From Apodospora peruviana (taxonomy: Eukaryota > Ascomycota > Sordariomycetes > Sordariales > Lasiosphaeriaceae): 64,000 nucleotides of DNA. This document shows positions 23,401 to 34,001 of this stretch, in pieces. The position numbers and the translations under genes were made by a program. Position 1 is the first letter of the stretch; each line of letters opens with the position of its first letter. Location: assembly GCA_033439685.1 (NCBI GenBank), contig JAUEDM010000005.1:496001-560000 (forward strand), in the 5' to 3' direction. The notes under the pieces were generated by a model. The model ran no database searches. It was not told where the DNA came from and saw only the letters and a list, made by a program, of their open reading frames with translations.

Positions 23401-26400
23401 ATGTACCAAAAGCGCCCCGAACTGGTGGCTACCGGGCTCAGGGAGATTTTTGCCATGGTCGACCAGGGTACGCTTAAGACTGCTCATCCCGTCACCACGT
23501 ACCCCATGTCGCAGATCGAGGAGGTCTTCCGCCAGGTAGTGGCAAGGAAGCACATCGGCAAGCTGGTGCTGGTTGCAGATGAGAAGACGCTTGTGCAGGC
23601 CACCCGGCCTAAGGCGCGCCCCCTGAAGCTTTATAAGGACGGCACGTATGTTATTGGTGGCGGTCTCGGCGATCTCGGCAAGAAGATGGCGAGTTTCCTT
23701 GCCGAGAAGGGCGCCGGTCACATTGTTGCCCTGACGCGTCGGAACCTGAACGTCGAGCAACGGAAGCAGTACAAGGCCTTCATGGACAGCATCACCGAGC
23801 TGGGCGGCACCCTCCACATTGTGCAGTGCGATATCTCGGACGAGTCCAGCACTCGCGCATGCGGGGAGCAGCTTCGTGCTACATTGCCACCCATCAGGGG
23901 TATTATCCAGAGTGCGCTGGTGCTGCGCGACCACCCGCTCGAGTTCATGGAGCTCGACGACTGGAAGATTTCTGTTAAGCCCAAGGTTCACGGCACCCTC
24001 AACATGCACAAGGGCTTCTGCTCACCCCAAACGACCGAATTCTTTGTCATGCTATCCTCCATCTCCAGCATCATCGGCTCCAACTCTCAGAGCAACTACG
24101 CTGCGGGCAACGCCTTCCAGGATGCGTTTGCAGCGGCTGCTAAGGAGGCCGCTCAGGCTGGCAGCATCACCAACTACATCGCCATCAACGCCGGCGCCGT
24201 CGAGGGCTCGGGCCTGATTAACAACCTCAAGGACGGTCTCAACCACGGCCGTGACATCGCGAGCATGGTCGGCTCGGTCACGTTCGACGAGGTGCTCGCG
24301 ACGCTCGAGTATGCCATGGGTCCACAAGCGCGCGCCGACGACGCCACACAGGTCATCATGCACTTCAACCGCGACACGATGGAGGACGCGATGGGCGCCA
24401 ACGCGCTCGCCGAGCACATGTTCGACCACGTACCCAGCAAGAAGCGCCAGGGCGGCGCCAAAGCAGGAAACGGCGCAGGAGCCAAGAAGCAGAGCGTTAC
24501 ACAGGCCATCGAGCAGGCGCAGTCGGCCGCCGAAGCCGAGGAGATCGTCAAGCAGGCGCTGCTGGACAAGTTTGCGTCGTTTGTCGGCGACCACGTCAGG
24601 GCCGATGACCAGCCGATTGCTGCGCTTGGCCTGGACTCGCTTGTGTCGATCGAGCTGAAGAACTGGGTCAAGCACACTTTCCAGACGCCGCTGCAGGTGT
24701 CTGAGCTGAGCGGTGCCAAGGGTATCGCTCCGCTTGCGAAGCTCATTGTGTCGAGAATGCCGCATCTCAAGGCTAAGACCAGTTGTGGTGCTGCTCCTGA
24801 AGAAGATAAGGTTGCTCCTGCTCCCAAGAAGCAGCAGCCACCTGCTGCTGCCGTTGTCAAGAACACCGAGAGTACAGGAGTAAACTGCTGCAAGGTCGTG
24901 CAGCCCCTGCCGGACCTCGACGATGTGCTCGACTACTGGCTCGAAGCGAACGCGCATCTCTTCACCGCTCGCCGCCTCGAGACAATCCAACGCGAAATCG
25001 ACGCCATGCGCGCTGCGGACAGCCCAGCTCGCCGCATCCTCGAGGATCTCTACGCCAAGCACGCCGCCAGCGACCCTACTAACAAGTGGTTCAGTGACCT
25101 CGTGACGGAAGCGCGCTTCCTCTGCGCCCGCGGCCCCATCGCGCCCTGGGCCAGCATCATGGCTTCGCACGGCGACACTCAGACCAAGACTCCCCACACC
25201 CAAGCCGAGCGCGCCGCCATCATCACATCGGCCGCGCTGTCCTTCCGCCGCGCCATGAACGCCGGCGAGGTCGAACCGCTCGAGCTGGTCGCCGGTAAGC
25301 CCGAGTGCACTTTCCGCTGGGGGTGGCTGTTCAACTCGGCGCGTGTGCCGCAAATCAAGGTCGACAAGATGGTGAGCTATTCTGCCGATGCTGCCACAGG
25401 ACACGATCACATTGCCGTGTTGCGCAAGGGCCGTCTGTTCAAAGTTGTTGTTCAGGACGGTGACAAGGACGTGGATTTCTCGACTCTCCAGGCGACGTTT
25501 GAGGCCATTATCGCGCAAGCGGGCAATGAGCAGCTGTGGTCGGGCATCCTGACGACCGACGAGCGCGACTCGTGGGCCAAGACGCGCAGCTCTCTCGAGG
25601 CGCTGGCCCCTGAAAATGCCAGCTATTTCCGCGTCATCGACTCGGCCATGTTCGTGCTCTCCCTCGACTCCGGCAAGCCGACTTCTCCGAAAGAGATCGC
25701 CCAGCAGGGTTACATCGGCGACGGCGCCAACAGATGGTTCGACAAAGTCTTGCAGTTCTTCGTCAGCGAGAACGGTCGGTCGGGCCAGATCACCGAGCAC
25801 GGTATCGTGGACGGCAACACACCCGTTCGGCTGGTCGAGTGGGTGGCCAAGGGCATGGCGTCCTACACCCGCACGTCTCAGCCCAAGAAGATTGCTGTTA
25901 AGTTGAAGGAAGTCACATTGCAGACGACACCAGAAATCGACAGCCAGATCGGTGCTCTCCGTAAGAAATTTGCCGCAACCACCTCCAGGCATGCCTATGT
26001 CCGCGAGACCCTCCCCGAGTTCGGCGTCGACTACCTCATGGAATCCGGTGCACCGGTCAAGGGCGTCATCGACCTAACCTTCCAGCTCGCGGTGCGCCTC
26101 TCTTTCGGCCGAAACATGTTGTCCTGGGAGCCCATGAGCGCGGCCCATTTCCACACCGGACGATCCGATGCCCTCCAGCGTGCCACGCCGGCCGTCAACG
26201 CCTTCTGCGATGCCGCCGCCTCCTCTTCTTCTTCCCTCTCCAACTCTGAACTCAAACAATTGTTGTTGGCAGCGACGAAGCAAATGAACGGCAATATGGC
26301 CAGCATGCTTGCTACGGGCCGGAGCTACCTGCGCACATTCGAGGTCATTTCGTATCTTTGGGATCAGTATGCGAATGGAGAACCGAAGCCGGCGTTCCTG

Positions 26401-26661
26401 GGAGAACACGTGTTTTTCGGTCGGCCGTTCCCGCCCGTCTTTGCGCAGACGAATGCGTTCGATTTGGAGGCCGACACGGGTAATCCGGTTGACGATTTCG
26501 TTCATCTTGTCAACGATGCGGATGGCTTGTGGTCGATTCTGGTGCCTGAGCGGACGGGGATTCGATTTTCGTTGACGGGTGGCAGCGACAAGGTTGGGGG
26601 ATTTGTAAAGCGGTTGCATGAAGCTGCTGGAATTATGAAGGAGATTGTCAAGAGGAATTAA
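17429..26661 (+). CDS. Highly reducing PKS with C-terminal carnitine acyltransferase domain (HR-PKS-cAT)
   Basis: Two exons (17429-18096, 18156-26661; 59-bp intron) encode 3057 residues. Domains in order: KS about 10-430 (DTGCSGS, Cys183; EAHGTGTQ; KSNIGHLEASSG). AT about 530-860 (GHSSGE, Ser637). DH about 930-1220 (WLRDHVIDQF, His958; HPSAFD, Asp1168). A shortened C-methyltransferase remnant about 1300-1460, where the SAM loop reads VLGVAGSTAGG instead of the family's LEIGAGTGG. ER about 1710-2010 (HAASGGVGQAAIQLA). KR about 2050-2240 (GGGLGDLG, SNYAAGNAF with Tyr2204). ACP (GLDSL, Ser2384). Then a carnitine O-acyltransferase domain about 2473-3040, with catalytic EHGIVDG (His2771) and FHTGRSDALQRAT. 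Known HR-PKS-cAT proteins (Trichoderma virens Tv6-931) use cAT to off-load the chain reversibly onto polyols. The product should be a reduced, probably unmethylated chain. Confidence 0.95.
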
Positions 26662-27330
26662 GATAGGTAGTGAGATTGGGAAAATGGTGAGGGGTTGAGT
26701 GAGTTCGGATGATCATTCTTTCCTGTTCTGTGTTTTCGTTGTTTTGGGGTTCCATTGGCAAATAGACATAGACTGGATGAAGTTCTGTACATATTCTCGT
26801 GTTATTCTTTTAGTTTCGCAATGTTTTGGGCAGTTTTAGGTTTTTTTGCTATCTATATAGACGGTTGCGTGGTGCGAATATGATCGACTCCTGACTCGGA
26901 GCTCCTCGTTAAGTATTTCGGCATTTCTGTATCTTTAAGTAAAATGAGATCATCACACTGAATATCATGAGATTGGCTGCAAAACTGCCTCTCGCGGTTC
27001 TTCAGTTGTTGTGAGCACACCCGGCCGATTGGATGAGCTGACATGTATGTGTAAGTCGCCAACCAGCCCGATCCCTACCCTGCCACGGAGAAAAATGCTG
27101 TGTCACTGCCACCCACATTCTGGTGGGTCGAAAAAAAGAGAATCAGGGGCGAATTTACCTATATATAGATAAAGATGGTTCCTCTTGGGGAGTCTTCCCA
27201 TGTGGTCTTGCCTCGTTCTCTCCCCTCTGACTCTCCACTTCAACTTTCATATGTACCCCTATTTTCTTGGCCGCCCCACCAAACAAACATCAACCAATTA
27301 CAATACGGTATAATTGGTTGCTCGACCATC
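26662..27330. promoter_or_regulatory. Intergenic region with glycosyltransferase 2 promoter
   Basis: This is a 669-bp spacer between tandem genes. It holds the HR-PKS 3' end (T-rich, about 26720-26850) and a TATATATAG element at 27160-27168, about 165 bp before the next start codon. No gene is seen. Confidence 0.5.
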
Positions 27331-28912
27331 ATGGCACCCTCACTCAAACCTATCGTGCTCATATGCAGCACCCCGGTCTCTGGGCACATCATACCCATGA
27401 TTGCCATTGCAAAACAGCTCATCGCCCGGGGATATGAGGTCTGCTTTGTTTCCGGCTCGGGATACCGCGACCAAGTTGAGGCTGTCGGCGCTTCGTTTGT
27501 AGCCGTTCAGGGATATGGAGACTTTTATGATCTCACCTCGTGGGATCTTGATCTCGACTGTATGTGTAAATCCCGTCACTTTTTTCTCCCTCTTTATCCT
27601 TTTCAGTTCAGTTGTATTCTGTGAGGCAGCTCAAAAAATTCTCGTTGAAGAATCCCGCCCTTAGAACTTACAATCTAATCAACACATAACAGGGCCTGCC
27701 GGAAAACCGCACCTTGAAGGACCAGCCTGCTTCAACCACGACCTAATCCACATATTCTGCAAATCCCTCCCCTCACAATACGACGCCATCCAGCGCGCCT
27801 TGAAGCTCCTCACCGCCACCAACAACGACAACCAACGCCAGCGCCCCATCATCCTGATGACCGAGAGCCTCAACTTTGGCGCTTTACCACTCACCCTTGG
27901 CGCGCCGGGTCTCCGTCCAACAGCCTTCATCGCCATCGGCCTCAACCCGATCCTGCTAACCAGCATGGACCACCCGCCCTTCGGGTCAGGCATGCTACCA
28001 GACAGCACCCGCGAAGGCCGCGAGCGCAACAAAGCCGCCAATATCATCCAAAAGACCCAAACGTTTGCGGAAGCGCAAGCCGGCTTCGTCGAAGCGCTTG
28101 CCGCCGTGGGCGTCCCTCCCAGCAGAAAAGCAGACCTATTCCTGCTCGACTCGCTCTACGCCTTACCGGACCGCTTCGTGCAGATGTGCGCCCCGAGCGT
28201 CGAGTATCCCCGCAGCGACGCGCCCAAGACCTTACGTTTCGCGGGCGGCTACCCGCCCGCGGCCAGCCAGACGACCAATAACTGGCAGAAGCCCGAGTGG
28301 TGGGACCGTGTCATCTCCTCAAAAAGGAAGATAATATTTGTCTGCCAAGGCACCGTCGCGATGGACTTTTCCCAGCTGGTGATTCCTACCCTGGCCGCCC
28401 TCAAGGACACCGACAAGGAAATCGCCCTGATCGTCGCGCTAGGCAGACCAGGCATGGCTCTCCCAGCATCACCACTCATCCCATATCCGCTCCCCAAAAA
28501 TTACTACGTGGTGGATTACATCCCCTACGACGCGCTCCTCCCGCACGTGGACGTCTTTATCACCACCGGTGGGTACGGGTCGTTCCAGCGCGCGCTGCTG
28601 CACGCCACCCCCCTGATCGTGGCCGGCACGACGGAAGAGAAACCTGAGTCGGCTGCGCGCGCCGAGTGGGCTGGCGTGGCGGTCAACTTGAGGACCAGCT
28701 ATCCCAGCCCGGAGCAGATCCGCGGTGCCGTGGACGAGGTACTGGCTAACAGGCGGTATAAGGACAGGGCGGTGGAGATACAGGCTGAGATTAGGGGATT
28801 TGATCCCGTAGGCGTGGTTGTTGAGAATATTGAGGAGCTTGCGGCTGCTGCTGCTGCTGCTGCTGACGCTGCTGCGGGGGGTGGTGGTAATTCTGTTGTC
28901 CGCGAGGAGTGA
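27331..28912 (+). CDS. UDP-glycosyltransferase 2 (paralogue of GT 1)
   Basis: Two exons (27331-27559, 27693-28912; 133-bp intron) encode 482 residues. The splice makes LDLDW-PAGKPHLEG in frame. The N-terminus ICSTPVSGHIIP has the GT-B histidine region. FVCQGTVAMDF and VDVFITTGGYGS form the donor-binding half; as in the first glycosyltransferase, the usual His of the HGG block is replaced, here by Thr. Shared segments with glycosyltransferase 1 include VQGYGD, YPRSDAPKT/DT, AGG.P and the closing GFDP...N.E. The C-terminus adds an alanine tract encoded by a CTG/GCT run at about 28840-28875, which may be dispensable. It probably glycosylates the product of the adjacent HR-PKS, either adding a second sugar or acting on a different acceptor from glycosyltransferase 1. 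Confidence 0.9.
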
Positions 28913-29725
28913 GTACATGTAGAATGTGTCTGACCCAAGGAAAAGGAACAGAACTACGAAAGGGGCTACATTGGCCCGGCAACCAGCAAACAATTGAGAA
29001 CCGCACACCACTTTTGATGGATTACGTTAACACGACCGGAAGGGAGATATTTCAGGGGATTGCTGGTAATTGAGCGGAAAGTGAGACTCCGTAGGTTTAA
29101 ATGCAGCCGGCGAAGCCATCGTCGTTTGATAGCCACTCACCACTGTAGGGCTCGTCATTCTCAATCTGGGTCGAAGCTCCAGGTTGCTTCTCATATGCTC
29201 ATTGCTCGCACCAAAGGGGCAGTGTTCAGGGGTTAATTACGTCCGCTACGGCACCAGCCGAAAGCCGATCAACGGCCACTAATAGAACACGCTTGCTGGG
29301 GCTGCGGTCAGCTAACCTCGCCAAGCTTTTAACCACCTGTCCATTCAGGCAGGTGAATGGCGGAAACGTGGGCTTTGCGGGGATGACGACAGCCAATCAA
29401 GTCGGTTTGCCCCCTTGGAAATACCGGTCCATACCCTTGCAGCCCCGAGATCGAGATAACGGCTGCAACTTCGGGGTTTTCGTATCTGTCCTATCATCGC
29501 GCGGCAGGGCCAACGTGTTCGCCGACGATCGCGTCGGAGGGGCACTTTGTTGCTTCTTTGGTTCTACCGTCTGTCTTGAGGAGGTAGGTGGTACAATGCG
29601 ACAGTGCCCCTGGTATTATGGGACACATATAAGGTAACTGCATCTGCATCTGCATCTGCGTCTTTCGTCACATCATGTGAGACGACACCCGGACGACTCC
29701 TGCACAATCTACCATTGTCGCTATC
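28913..29725. other. Intergenic region, probable right boundary of the PKS cluster
   Basis: This is 813 bp without a supportable gene. A TATAAGG box at 29628-29634 lies 98 bp before the nuclease start. A triplicated CATCTG-like run (about 29641-29660) follows it in the leader. Confidence 0.45.
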
Positions 29726-31623
29726 ATGAGGCCGACATTGCCCCACCTCTTCTGGCTGGCTGCTACCATCGCAGGCCTGCAGCCCCTTGCGGCGGCCCTG
29801 ACAATCGCAGAAATCAACGGCAACAGGTACCTGTCCCCGTATTCCGGGCAGTCGGTAACCAACGTCACCGGCCTGGTTCTTGCCAAGGGCCCCAACGGCA
29901 TCTGGATCCGCTCGACCACGCCCGACGACGACCCGGCCACGTCCGAGGCCATCTACGTTTACAGCAGCTCCGTCGGCGCCAGCTTGGCCGTGGGCGACAT
30001 CATCTCGCTCAGCGGCAAGGTCAGCGAGTACCGGTCCTCGGCCGCCTACATCTACCTTGCCGAGATCACATCGCCGACGGGCGTCAAGGTGCTGTCATCC
30101 AGCAACACCGTGACGCCGCTCGTCATCGGAAAGGACACGCTGCCGCCGCCGACGGAACAGTACAGCAGTCTGGACAACGGTGACGTCTATGGTCTGCCGA
30201 ACAATGTCGCCAACATCTCGGCCGTGAATCCCGTGCTGAAGCCGGCCGAGTATGGGCTCGATTTCTGGGAGAGCTTGAGCGGCGAGCTGGTCACCGTCCG
30301 GGGAGCGCAGGTCGTTGGCAGACCCAACAGCTATCGCGATACCTGGGTGGTTGGAGACTACGTCACCACGGGGCGCAACAGCCACAAGGGCATCACCATG
30401 TCTGACAAGGATAGCAACCCCGAAGCCATCATCATCGGCGCCCCGCTGGACGGAACCAAGAACCCGACGACCTCCAAGATGGGAGACACTGTCGAGGACA
30501 TCACGGGTGTGGTCCAGCAGACCTTTGGCTTCTACTACATCCTGCCCCTGACGGCCATCAAGACCGCCACATCCGCGTCTTCCGTCGCGCCGGCGTCGAC
30601 CCTCGAAAGCAAAGGGTCCTGCAAGGGCATCACGGTCGGTGACTACAACGTCGAGAACATGAACCCCAAGTCCTCGCATCTGCCCAAGGTCGCCGCCCAC
30701 ATCGTCAACTACCTCAAGACACCCGACATTCTGTTTCTCCAAGAGGTCCAGGACAACAGCGGCGCGACGGACGACGGCACCGTCGACGCCAGCGAGACCC
30801 TCAAGGCACTTGCGAGCGCCATCAAGTCCATCAGCAACGTCACCTACGACTTCACCGAGGTGCCCGGGATCGACAACGAGGACGGCGGCGCTCCCGGCGG
30901 CAACATCCGCCAGGCCTTCATTTATCGGCCTGAAGTCATCAGTCTGTACAAACCGAACCCCGGCAGCGCCACGGACGCGAACGAGGTCCTCTCGGGGCCG
31001 GAGCTCAAGTTCAACCCGGGCAGGATCGAGCCGGCCAGCCCCGCGTGGACGGCGAGCCGCAAGCCGCTGGTCGCGGCGTGGAAGGCCAAGGGAGCCAAGA
31101 AGCCGTTTTTCACGGTGAATGTGCACTGGAGCTCCAAGGGCGGCAGCACGAGCCTGCACGGCGACGCGCGGCCGCCGGTCAACGGCGTTGTGGACAGAAG
31201 GATGCTGCAGGCTAATGTCACTGGTGTACGTACTTTCTCTATCCTTCCCTCATCAGACCCCCGGGAACTAACTTTGGCATCTAGTCATTCATCGCAGCCA
31301 TTCTGGCAAAAGACCCTTCCGCGCGGGTGATTGCGGCGGGCGACTTTAACGAATTCGCGTTCGTGCAGCCCATGAAGACGTTCAGCGCCATTTCTGGACT
31401 CAGGGACCTCGAGGACGTGGTCAACATCCCCAAGGAGGAGCGGTACACGTACTCGTACGACATGAACGCGCAGCGGCTGGACGGCATGTACGTGAGCCCG
31501 GCGCTGGCGGGCGCGAAGACACGGTATGAGCATGTCCATGTGAATACGTGGGCGAACGCGGCGGGCGAGGTGTCTGATCATGATCCGAGCGTTGCGCTGG
31601 TTAATGTTTGCGGCTGTGCTTGA
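29726..31623 (+). CDS. Secreted endonuclease/exonuclease/phosphatase-fold nuclease
   Basis: Two exons (29726-31225, 31285-31623; 59-bp intron) encode 612 residues. A signal peptide is evident (FWLAATIAGLQPLAAA). Residues 25-290 form a beta-rich OB-like region as in large extracellular nucleases. From about 300 an EEP domain follows, with VGDYNVENMNP, a metal-site FLQEVQD, VNVHWSSKGG, AAGDFNEF and the closing EVSDHDPSVAL. These match the Asn/Glu/His/Asp-Asn/Asp-His catalytic set of the DNase I-like superfamily. It resembles the bacterial-type extracellular nucleases of COG2374. The expected role is extracellular degradation of DNA or RNA for nutrient gain. It is not obviously part of the metabolite cluster. 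It is convergent with the small ABM-like gene. Confidence 0.87.
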
Positions 31624-31823
31624 ACAGATGGTCTGACTGATGGTGGATGATGCATGGCTGGTTGTAAACGTAATGATAATTCAAGCTGATTTGAAAGATT
31701 TGTCTTTCCAGTGAGGATCTTTGAGGATCTATTCTAAAGCTGTTGGACTGAACTGCATTGATGGTTGGTATCCTCTAAAGGCGACTATCCTCCCAACTAC
31801 TCCCCCAGAATCATCCAAAACAC

Positions 31824-32323
31824 TCAAACAGACACCGGAATCTTGGAGAAGGTCAGAGTCGGACGAGCTCTCTCGATAGTATAGACCTCCCGAGGCTCCG
31901 TCCACATGGGCTCCGTCACAGCAATGTACTCAAGGAAATACGGCTTTTTGTGTTCCTGTTTTATCCTCTGTCAGCTGGTGGCAATTGACATTTGCCAGTG
32001 AACTAGGAATCAAGCTTACCACCTCGAAGAGATCATACGGTGTACCGTTCCTGTACGATAATGTTTTAGCAATTTATATCTCAGACAGCCAGTATTTGGA
32101 AGGTTAGGTAAGATACTCACCAGTCTTCTGTCAGGGTAAACTTGCCCGGCACGTCCAGCGACCGGTACACCTGGAAGAGCTGACACAGGGGGTTCTGCGT
32201 GATGTTGTCGAAGCATTTCTGGAAGGCGTCCAGGAAAGCGTCCGACTTTTCCGGGGAGACGTATATATGCGCAAGCACAGTGAATCCATAGACGGCGGTG
32301 GTTGGGTCTGTAGATGATGACAT
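31824..32323 (-). CDS. Small ABM-type (quinol monooxygenase-like) protein
   Basis: Three exons on the minus strand (32323-32121, 32050-32020, 31955-31824; introns 70 and 64 bp, the middle exon only 31 nt) encode 121 residues. The N-terminal half, AVYGFTVLAHIYVSPEKSDA...FQKCFDNITQNPLC, fits the start of an antibiotic-biosynthesis-monooxygenase/dimeric alpha-beta-barrel fold. The family pattern continues with LTEDW-NGTPYDLFEVEHKKPYF across two splices. Members include cofactor-free quinol oxygenases and stress or catabolic proteins. A role in the neighbouring cluster is possible but not shown. A TATATAAAG box is present at 32444-32436. The call is made on pattern only. Confidence 0.75.
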
Positions 32324-32435
32324 GATTTTTGATGTTGTTGTAGGATGGAAGTACAATGTTTTGTATCACGTAAAGGGAAATTGTGTTCTTGATTGGGTTA
32401 CTTATGTTTGAACTTCAGCCGTTGACGATCGACGT

Positions 32436-32444
32436 CTTTATATA
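32436..32444 (-). promoter_or_regulatory. TATA box of the ABM-like gene
   Basis: TATATAAAG on the minus strand lies about 115 bp upstream of the start codon at 32323. Confidence 0.5.
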
Positions 32445-33915
32445 TTCCTGATATTGCATCATGTTTGATAACCTACTTATCGTTCACAATCGCCCATTTG
32501 TCACCAAAAGGCCACCTGATGTGGATTTACAAGACCTTACCAAAGACTTACCAACGAGTAAGTAAGGGATTGATTGCGATGTCGGGGCTAGTGAGATACG
32601 ATATACGCTCCAAACGCACCTACCTGACTCATACGTACCTTATCTTGATTTGTAATTCGATATAGCCAAGCATTTTATCTCCTGCTACCGCTCAATGCTT
32701 ACATTCACACCAGTTGACCGGATTGATTTTGCAGCAAGTCGGAGTCAGATGGGGGTTAAGGATGGCGACTATTTGCCGTCGCAAAACGTTTCTCCTTGCT
32801 TGGGAGATAGTCGCCTTATTTGTTTACTTATGTGGCTCAAAGAACGGTCGAACCCCTTTTCCGCCCAGTGGAGCTGCTTGGGTTCAGGCCTCCGAGTGGA
32901 GGCGGCCACACTACCCCGCGGTTGCCAGGCGGACGAATGGGGGTCTGTTCAATTCATGTCCGGAGCGGAAGGAGATTTCGTGGGTTCTTGTTCACTCCGG
33001 ATGCCCCGGACCTCAGGGGTCAGGAGGTCTCTCCTGCGTCTGCCAGGCTTGTGATAGGAGATGTTTAGGTATTGAAATGCGATACGAACGACGTGTCAAG
33101 TGATATAGAATACTAGATGAGGTTGAAATAAGTAGTATCGATACTCTGAGTCACACAGGCAGGCAAATTCTCCGATTCGTGTTGGAGGACAACTTGAAAA
33201 AAGCGAAATAAAAAAAGAATAAGAAGAAGAAAGAGCAGAACAATGGCCACGACGTCACGTCATTCGAGTTTGGGTTGTCGAGAACGCGCAGTTAGGGTGG
33301 ATTCGGTTTCAATAGCCTAAATACAACCCCAGAAAGACGATGAGGATTGAGGAGATATCCGTCCAACGGCTTTCAGACCGTTGAAGCTAGCTAAAGCATG
33401 TTTTGATGTCATCCCGTTTGACGTGCTACCCTCGATCCGGTAGGAGGATCACGCTACCCCGTAAACACGCCGGGTAAACATGGATTATGGGGTACTTACC
33501 CCGGATCGCAACATCTTCCCCGGAGAATCCTTCTCTTCTTGGCACCGCCCTGTTGGCTCGGCTGTCGCCATGATTTCCTCCGGATGCCGAGCTCACTTTT
33601 TAATATAGCATCAGCGGCGGTGAACGGGGCATGTGGTGCAGTAAGATAGGTACCCTTACTTGCACGGAAAAATAGGTACGTTTTCGGTGATCCTTCACGT
33701 TGGAAAACCAGGGGCGCAATCCTGAATCCCCTCATTCTGTTGTCAAAATGGCCTAGCAAAATGGAGCGCTAGGACGCATATCGTGACCGATCGGCGGGTA
33801 TTCTTCGGCCGACACACACACCCAACCTGCTCATCGGTATTGTACGAGCTCGAGGGTTATCTGGTGGAGCACTGGAGCTTGGAAAGTTTGACAGAGTTTG
33901 TGGAAGAGATCCACG
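32445..33915. other. Intergenic, no gene seen
   Basis: This is about 1.5 kb between divergent genes. Open frames are short and overlapping without coding character. There is an A-rich run (about 33195-33240) and no clear repeat. Confidence 0.5.
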
Positions 33916-33923
33916 TATAAATA
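33916..33923 (+). promoter_or_regulatory. TATA box of GH2 gene
   Basis: TATAAATA, a near-consensus TATA box, lies 86 bp before the start codon at 34002. Confidence 0.6.
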
Positions 33924-34001
33924 GCTATGGGAAGGGCAGGAGCTAGGTAATCATGTCCAAGTGATCTTCACCATCACAGCTGTCCTGTCAAGCTGTCCAC
34001 G

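Noticed and set aside
24052..25992. 646-codon minus-strand open frame
   Set aside because: It is antisense to HR-PKS exon 2; the sense strand encodes the KR, ACP and cAT domains with recognisable motifs. The frame is a by-product of GC-rich wobble positions.
30095..31159. 354-codon minus-strand open frame
   Set aside because: It is antisense to the secreted nuclease and has no recognisable motif.
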